From the NCBI GenBank assembly GCA_008973525.1, contig WACJ01000082.1:1098247-1162246 (forward strand): a stretch of 64,000 nt of DNA. The letters run 5' to 3'. Shown in pieces: positions 57,984 to 64,000 of the stretch. The DNA comes from Stenopsyche tienmushanensis (lineage: Eukaryota > Arthropoda > Insecta > Trichoptera > Stenopsychidae). Below the pieces are notes generated by a model that worked only from the letters and a program-made list of their open reading frames with translations, had not been told where the DNA came from and did not search any database. Position 1 is the first letter of the stretch; the number at the start of each line of letters is the position of its first letter. The position numbers and the translations under genes are program-made.

Positions 57984-59705
57984 TATCCCATCAATCACAT
58001 AACACGATTAAACCGGGCTCTAATATTGGAATGGTTGTTCATAAAAGAGCCACTGCTTTTATTGACTAATTATTGTAATTAAGTTTATGAAGATATTGTA
58101 TGAACTGCCCAAGACGTTTGATGTATATGAGCGAAGAACGCTTGTTATTTTTGTGCGAAATAATTCAAAATAAAATGCTACTTTCAGATGATAAATTAAG
58201 AAGATTTATGGTCTAGAAATATGTTTGGGTGTTATTTATCATGGGATTGTGCTCGAAATTTATACATTTTGTTCGAATAAAAATTAGTTTTTTTAAACAT
58301 TTTTTCGCACACGTCTGCGGTGAGTATTATTTTTCGCTTTGGGAGCTTCGTATTGTGCATTATATTATCATTGTAATTCATTCTTCGCCTCACGCCCAGC
58401 TGATGTGAATATATGGTACGGAATGATAAAAAAACGTAGCATTAATATCCATCGTGCTGACCTCATCCGGCCAGATTTCCAGCCTTAATAAAACAAAAAC
58501 TAAAAGCTCCAAGTCGACACATAAAGCTGCCTCGAAAAGTGGAAAAATAGTCCACGCGGAAAACTTGCCGCAAAAAAGCCTATATGAACTTTTCATTTGA
58601 ATTTCATCTGCTATAAATTAAGCATTTTTTATCGTTGTTGAATAATTCCGGGACCAGATAAATATTTACGTGGAAATTTCGCCGAACAGGGGGGGCGAAT
58701 CCCGCCGCTTACAATGGTATCCCATTATCCCGCGGATTATTTATATTTGTTGATTTCTTTTTATTTTCGCCGAAAATTGATCCACTCAAGTGATTGAGTT
58801 TCATAATATTACTAATACGCCGATACCTTTATAGGGCCTTATTTTTGTAGGGTAAAGGGTAAAATGGCCATTAGGGCGTCCGTGAATAAAAATATTACGG
58901 CGCTCCTTCAACAATGGATGAATTTAATTTTGACGTTGGCCGCACTTTGGCCACTGTTAAAAACGGTAATGCGCATTCTAACGGACGGGAAAATATGTGA
59001 CCTTACGTATTTTCCACGAATTTAATATCAAGGGATACCCCTAATAATATTTTTATTATTAAAAGGGCAATTCATCACCTGGCGGGGTTCGAAAAAATAC
59101 GTACAAAAACTCGGCGTTCGAGCGGGAGTTCTCGAATATTTTATTAAATCATCCCGTTTAGTGCCCCATAGAAAATCCATAAAATTTAATTAAACTTCAT
59201 GCAAGCAGATTTCATTGTAAAAATTCCATCAGCGACACATGTTTTAGTCTGAAAGGCCATTATCAAGTTGATCAACTGATTGAATCACTCGCGTGTGAAA
59301 CACGTGTTTCGTTGGATATTGTATGAGATTCAACATGTAAAACAGTATCATTTTTATTAAAATAATGCAGAAACGGTTTTCCATTAAAGTTTCCTCATTT
59401 ATTGGATAAAATAAATATGCTGCCGTTTATAGTTCGGTCCTCTTAAATCTGGCAGTATAAAATTAGTTAGGGGAGAGTAGAGTTTATATGCTGTGGATAC
59501 ATTTGATCCACGAACTGTTATCCGTCTGAAAAAAAAGCATCCAACGCGTCTAATAACCTCCCGACGCAGTGTCCGTGACCGAATAACGATCGGGGACTGT
59601 CATAGCGAGCAAAAGCAACGAAATTGCAAGCAAGGAGTCAACTAAGTAATTTTTATAATATTATGTTGACAAACAAACTTATTGCAAAAATATACATTTG
59701 ATTGA
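57984..59705. other. Unique sequence, no gene supported
   Basis: AT-rich with mildly GC-rich parts around 58680-58760 and 58860-59110. Nothing recognised. Confidence 0.5.
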
Positions 59706-59999
59706 TTAAAGGGTAATCTCACTTTACCACGTCAAAAAAATCATTTTTTTTTAAATTTAATTTTTCAAAAGTCTATATCTCTTAGTATGTCGTCGATAAT
59801 TTTGGTGAAGAAATTCGGATTATTTCAATGTTTTATAGCTAATTGCAGCTAGATTGCACCCCAACGGTTCTGAGACCTGTATCTGCTTTTATTAGTATGC
59901 CAGAGATTCCTATTGAAAACCTTTCTTATCTTAAGTCAAAAAAACATCATTACAGTTTTAAAAAAGGCGAATAATCAAGTGGAAAGCAAGGGCAAAAAA

Positions 60000-60672
60000 A
60001 GAAAGAGCTCCGTAAGAAGTGTTTCGAAAACCGAACAGCTTACTATAAATTATTTAAAAAAATATCTAATTATTATGGCTTAACTATTCTATTATTATGG
60101 CCTACATCCTTATTCAATAAAAATATTGAGAAATGCTATTTGGGCCACATACTGTCACAAAATTTCGACTGATGAAACCCCTCAGCATTCATACGGGCCG
60201 GTAGGAGCAGATTCTTGGTGCGATTTGCAAAAAACATGCAACTACAAGATCGTTATATTTATACAAACAACCTCCCTGTCTCACAGAGGATGTTCAACAA
60301 ATCTTAAGAGCCATTTATGAAGAATTAACGTCTGATAATTTATTGGAAAGATGCCTTGGCTCATTTCAATGAGTGCGTATGATCTCTGGTACCGAAATAT
60401 ATTTTTTATGGCAAAATAATACTAGAAATCGCAACATATATTGCAGCCTACATCTTTAATGAAGCATTTAAACCTATTTTCAAAATAATGGATACAAAGA
60501 TGCATTGCGATTCGTGGAGACGCGCAACTAAGAACGTATACGCCTTGCTAGCCGTCAAGGCTCCGAATCTTCTAAATAAGCTATAACAGTTCACAGATAC
60601 ATCAAATTAGCCAAAAAAGAAGAAACTGAGGTAGCAAAATAATGTTTTAATGAATCTGGAATTGCTGATTAG
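60000..60672 (+). pseudogene. Transposase remnant, copy 4, broken
   Basis: Pieces: RNAIWATYCHKISTDETPQH and GADSWCDLQK in one frame, then shifted EDVQQILRAIYEELTSDN and WKDALAHF, MHCDSWRRATKNVYALLAVK and APNLLNKL, and the tail reading IADX before TAG at 60670-60672. Several frameshifts. The N-terminal third expected for a full transposase is not present even in this end-to-end copy. Confidence 0.72.
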
Positions 60673-60822
60673 TAGTATGTTTCCCTTTTTAATAATTTTG
60701 TGGTACTTAAAACTTTAAACGCGTTTTTCTCGAAAAGACATTTTTGCATGTGGTGTGGAAAGAATTTTGAAAAACCAAGTCGCCGATTGGACTGAAATTT
60801 TACGAGCTTATTTTAAATATAT

Positions 60823-61035
60823 ATGGCTATAGCAGTTCGCAAAACCAGGTCAAAACGTTTATTTTATCTTACGTTTTATATTAAAAAATACCCTCAAAAA
60901 AGGTGTTTTTCAAAAAACTTTTTTTTAAACCAGTGTCATTTTGTTATTTTTAAACAAAAAATATTTATTAACGATAATGCGATAGCGACACACACACACA
61001 GATTAAGAATCTTTTTGATTTTTTGTATTAAGTAA
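60823..61035 (+). other. Small ORF in the transposon 3' region, copy 4
   Basis: Opens MAIAVRKTRSKRLFYLTFYI, equivalent of 1503-1718 and 43098-43292. Contains a CA microsatellite near its end. Probably non-coding. Confidence 0.25.
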
Positions 61036-61276
61036 GTCTGAATGAAAAAATTGTTCCACACCGTGGACTTGCATCTTTTTTGACATGTCATTTCGATGTT
61101 TTAAAAACGATATAATATATATTTTTTTAAATTACAATTTTATTTTTTTAGTATTATATAAAAGTGCCATAATAAGTCTCAAAAAGATTCAATTCATTAT
61201 ATGGTGTATTTACTGAGATATAAACTATTAAAAATTGCCTATGTTTTGGGCCGTCAAAGTGAGATGACTATCTTAA

Positions 61277-64000
61277 ATCAAATTAATATGAATGGTATAA
61301 TTTCCGTCAGCGTTTATTCCTATACGATACAACGACTCTAGAATTATTAATCTAATGGCTCAAGCATTAAAAAATATCTTTAAAGTCATCCAAGCGAGAA
61401 ATAAGTACTGATGCAAAATTATAACCAATGTTTCAAAATTAGATTTCGAAATGGATTGAGGGTTATTTTGCATCACGGTCCAAAATCGATCCAAAAATGC
61501 ACACAGCATGAAAAACATATTGCCATAATTGGACAATAAAAAATAATTATTTAGAATCTATACTTAACAATCACAATCAAAATATATCTTTATTTAAAAT
61601 AATATACTAAAATCGATCAGAAAATATTTAAGAAGACAAGTTTTAATGGTAAAATTTAAATGAAACGATGTATAGCAGATTAGTTTTTGGCACTCACACA
61701 CCATTGAACAATTTTGCCACTCACTCAATTTAAGAAAAATATATAAACAAGGATATCAAAATATGATAATCAATTAAAGCACAATATATTCGATCTAGAT
61801 CGATATTTTTAATAGAAGGATGCATAAAAGGATTATGGAAATATCTAAGAAGGATGCATAATTTTACAATTTGAACTGAGTTCAATATGATATTTTGCAA
61901 TTGAATGCTGCTGATTTTATCTGTTTTAATAATTTGCAGACGATTATGTCCGTTGTATTTCCAAAATCACAGCGATTGAAACGTTTGAGACGATAATGGC
62001 CACATAATGGGCGTACGTTTGTTTGACAGGAAAACATAATTCGAACCACGAAATACTTGAGAATTTATCGCATTAAAAATGCCGAATGAAAAACAAGCTC
62101 GATTAATTTCGATACGACCAGAAATAGAAAATGTTCATTCTTCCTCTCATCCCCGGGGGCGAAATAAATCCCCCATAATAATCCTTTTTATTTTCCTATC
62201 AAATAACATTATATTTTTGATAAACCCTTAAGCGCAATGAATGTGTTTTTCGACTTAATACCTCGGAAAATTTATGTTTTCGCGTGTGTTTTTTATTGTG
62301 TTTTTTCGCCATTTTCGGTGCTTATTCGGAAAATATTCCACTTGGAAACATCACTCGCGGCGGTTTGTTGACTCGCACGTAAAAGCTTGTATCGAACTTT
62401 TTTCAATTTCATCAACCCCCTTCAGCAGTCCCTTTTTTATTTGTCTCGTTATTGTTTAAGATATAATGGGGCCGTTTTAAGGAATCCAGTAGGGGCATTA
62501 ATTCGCGGATGATTGGGCGTCAAATTTGAGATTTCGCACTAATCCACAAGGCTCATGTAGGCTGTATACTTGACGAAAATGACGTGACTCATTTTGTGCG
62601 ATGATAAAATAAATAAAATGTTGACAGATTTTAAATGACACTCATCTGGTTTGAAGTTGATGGAGTGGCGCTCTAGAAAATTTCCATCCATATTTGTGTG
62701 CGCACATACATACAGACTTACACAACGGGTACGCCCAATGGGCGTACGATGTGACATGCAAATATTTAACGAGAATCGAATAATGATTTATCACTTTACT
62801 TAAATAATTTGGTTTCGCTCACATCCAGCTCTGAAATGGATTGAAATATGGCGAGACGTTTAAATCCACGATTTAGAATTTTCATCATGGAATTTCGCAA
62901 AAAAACCGATTAAAACGCAAATTATTACGTATTTTTAAAAGCTTTATTTAATAAGGATCATGCAACTTCGACGTGGATCCTGAGTAAGTTTTCTAAAATA
63001 CTAAAAAGCCACATTTACGCGTTTGCCGGTATAAAAATATATGAGAACGAGTCGAATGTAAATGTTTCCATTAGGAAAGCGACGTCAGTGAGTATATGGT
63101 GTGGTAGGAGGCTTCAGGTGGATGGGTGGCGGCATTTCCTCCACCCCTTGCGTCGACGGCCACCCATCCCCAACCCAGCGTCGATGCTAATCCCACTCCG
63201 TTAGGAAAAAAACTGTATTTTTCGCGATTCGTTATTTTAATTTTTGACACTTTTTTACTCGGAATCAGAACATTCAGACCAGTGCGGCATCACAGTGGAA
63301 ATGTGTCCTTTAGGGAGTTTCATTTACGTTATTAAATAAAATATGAGGGTGAATTTTTTCACGTTCAACATTTATTTTTTCTCTCGTACGAAATCTAAAT
63401 TCGTACGCATGCACGTAAGGACACATACAGCTGTCCCTTGATATTCGCAATGAAAAATAAAGGTCGGGGAATGTAAAAATTTAAGTTGTGCGCTTAAAAA
63501 AATTGCGCCGACAAGAAGAACACAAAAATTAGCCTACGCCTGCACATCAGGGGTTATTATTGACCCATTTTAATCTACAAATACTTTGATCTATACTTAT
63601 CTATCTATAATATTTTTCTTCATTATCGTTATGTTCAAGTATGGCATCCGATCGCGAGCCGCTCAATCGTCATATAGCGGTCCGAAAAGCGGACCGATTG
63701 AGACATATATACCTTATTATCGGCCACTCCGTCTTCTTTTTAGGGCTTTTTGCGGCATTTTCTATGATCTGTACGATCATAAAGCAACGTAGAAATCTGG
63801 ACATTTATTATAGTATTTTTTACAACATTAACCGCCAAATATACATTAGGTCGGTACTTTTGGGACTTTTTTGTTATATTAATTTAAAAACATAACATAA
63901 CGTTTAGTTCAATAGGCATATTTGAGTTTATACGTTTATTGATAATCTTGTGATTTTTAGTGTAATAATACCAAATTCAATGAAATCCATCGCTAAAACT
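61277..64000. other. Unique sequence, no gene supported
   Basis: AT-rich. An 8-bp inverted repeat, CGTACGAA (63385-63392) with TTCGTACG (63400-63407), was seen. ORFs at 62274-62459, 63126-63335 and 63586-63895 have no recognisable domain. Confidence 0.5.

Larger units (their letters stand above)
59710..61272 (+). mobile_element. Kolobok-like TTAA transposon, copy 4, full length but dead
   Basis: TTAA at 59706-59709 and 61273-61276. The left end AGGGTAATCTCACTTTACCA and the reverse complement of the right end GATAGTCATCTCACTTTGAC share the core ATCTCACTTT. Between them lie the transposase remnant (to 60672), the AAACGCGTTTTTCTCGAAAA box (60718-60737) and the AT-rich 3' part common to copies 2 and 3. 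At 1563 bp it sets the reference length here. Confidence 0.88.
45089..64000 (-). other. Rbp6: Intron upstream of the Rbp6 RRM2 exon (open-ended)
   Basis: Ends at the TTTTCAG acceptor at 45089 and continues past the high-coordinate end. The RRM1 exons expected upstream were searched for on the minus strand and not seen, so the intron is probably at least 18.9 kb. Confidence 0.6.

Noticed and set aside
1..64000. CRISPR array, operon or prokaryotic system
   Set aside because: No regularly spaced repeats and no dense ORFs; the spliced exon and eukaryotic transposons exclude a prokaryotic source.

Overview
The window looks like AT-rich nuclear DNA of an arthropod, most likely an insect. It has no bacterial-type gene packing. 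It contains one short spliced exon with canonical metazoan splice sites, and the rest is decayed transposons separated by unique intronic-looking sequence. The arthropod call rests on the protein match of the exon and on the transposon types (mariner, TTAA-flanked elements, piggyBac-like and pogo-like MITEs). I cannot name the species.

The only host coding sequence I can support is a 93-nt, phase 0/0 exon on the minus strand at 44996-45088. It encodes the first 31 residues of the second RNA-recognition motif of a Musashi-family protein, closest to insect Rbp6. On that reading the whole window lies inside the gene. About 19 kb (45089-64000) is intron upstream of the exon and about 45 kb (1-44995) is intron downstream of it, and both introns run off the window. 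I found no second exon of this gene.

Transposon layout. Four copies of one TTAA-flanked DNA transposon (Kolobok-like; about 1.56 kb when complete) lie at 355-1690, 6287-7675, 42067-43546 and 59710-61272. The last keeps both TTAA flanks and both inverted ends. A divergent relative lies at 2880-3817. A pogo/Tigger-like MITE family with subterminal GTGCGATTT/AAATCGCAC-type ends occurs at 12877, 14104, 22800, 24255, 29501, 36799, 56818 and 57530, with a related element at 26154-26417. Six copies of a dispersed repeat with one or two internal units of about 120 bp lie at 9579, 15712, 17425, 48043, 50017 and 52688. Fossil mariner/Tc1-type transposases lie at 4645-4848 (minus), 19371-19826 and 37594-37850, with weaker candidates at 12630 and 47305. 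A non-LTR retrotransposon tail lies at 16346-16628, a piggyBac-like MITE at 33975-34208, and a possible hAT-like element at 39961-40380.

The remaining sequence is mostly unique. It contains scattered GC-richer islands (for example 25390-25560, 28000-28440 and 45960-46260) that may be intronic regulatory DNA, but nothing in the sequence proves this. No tRNA, rRNA or CRISPR was found, and no intact transposase.
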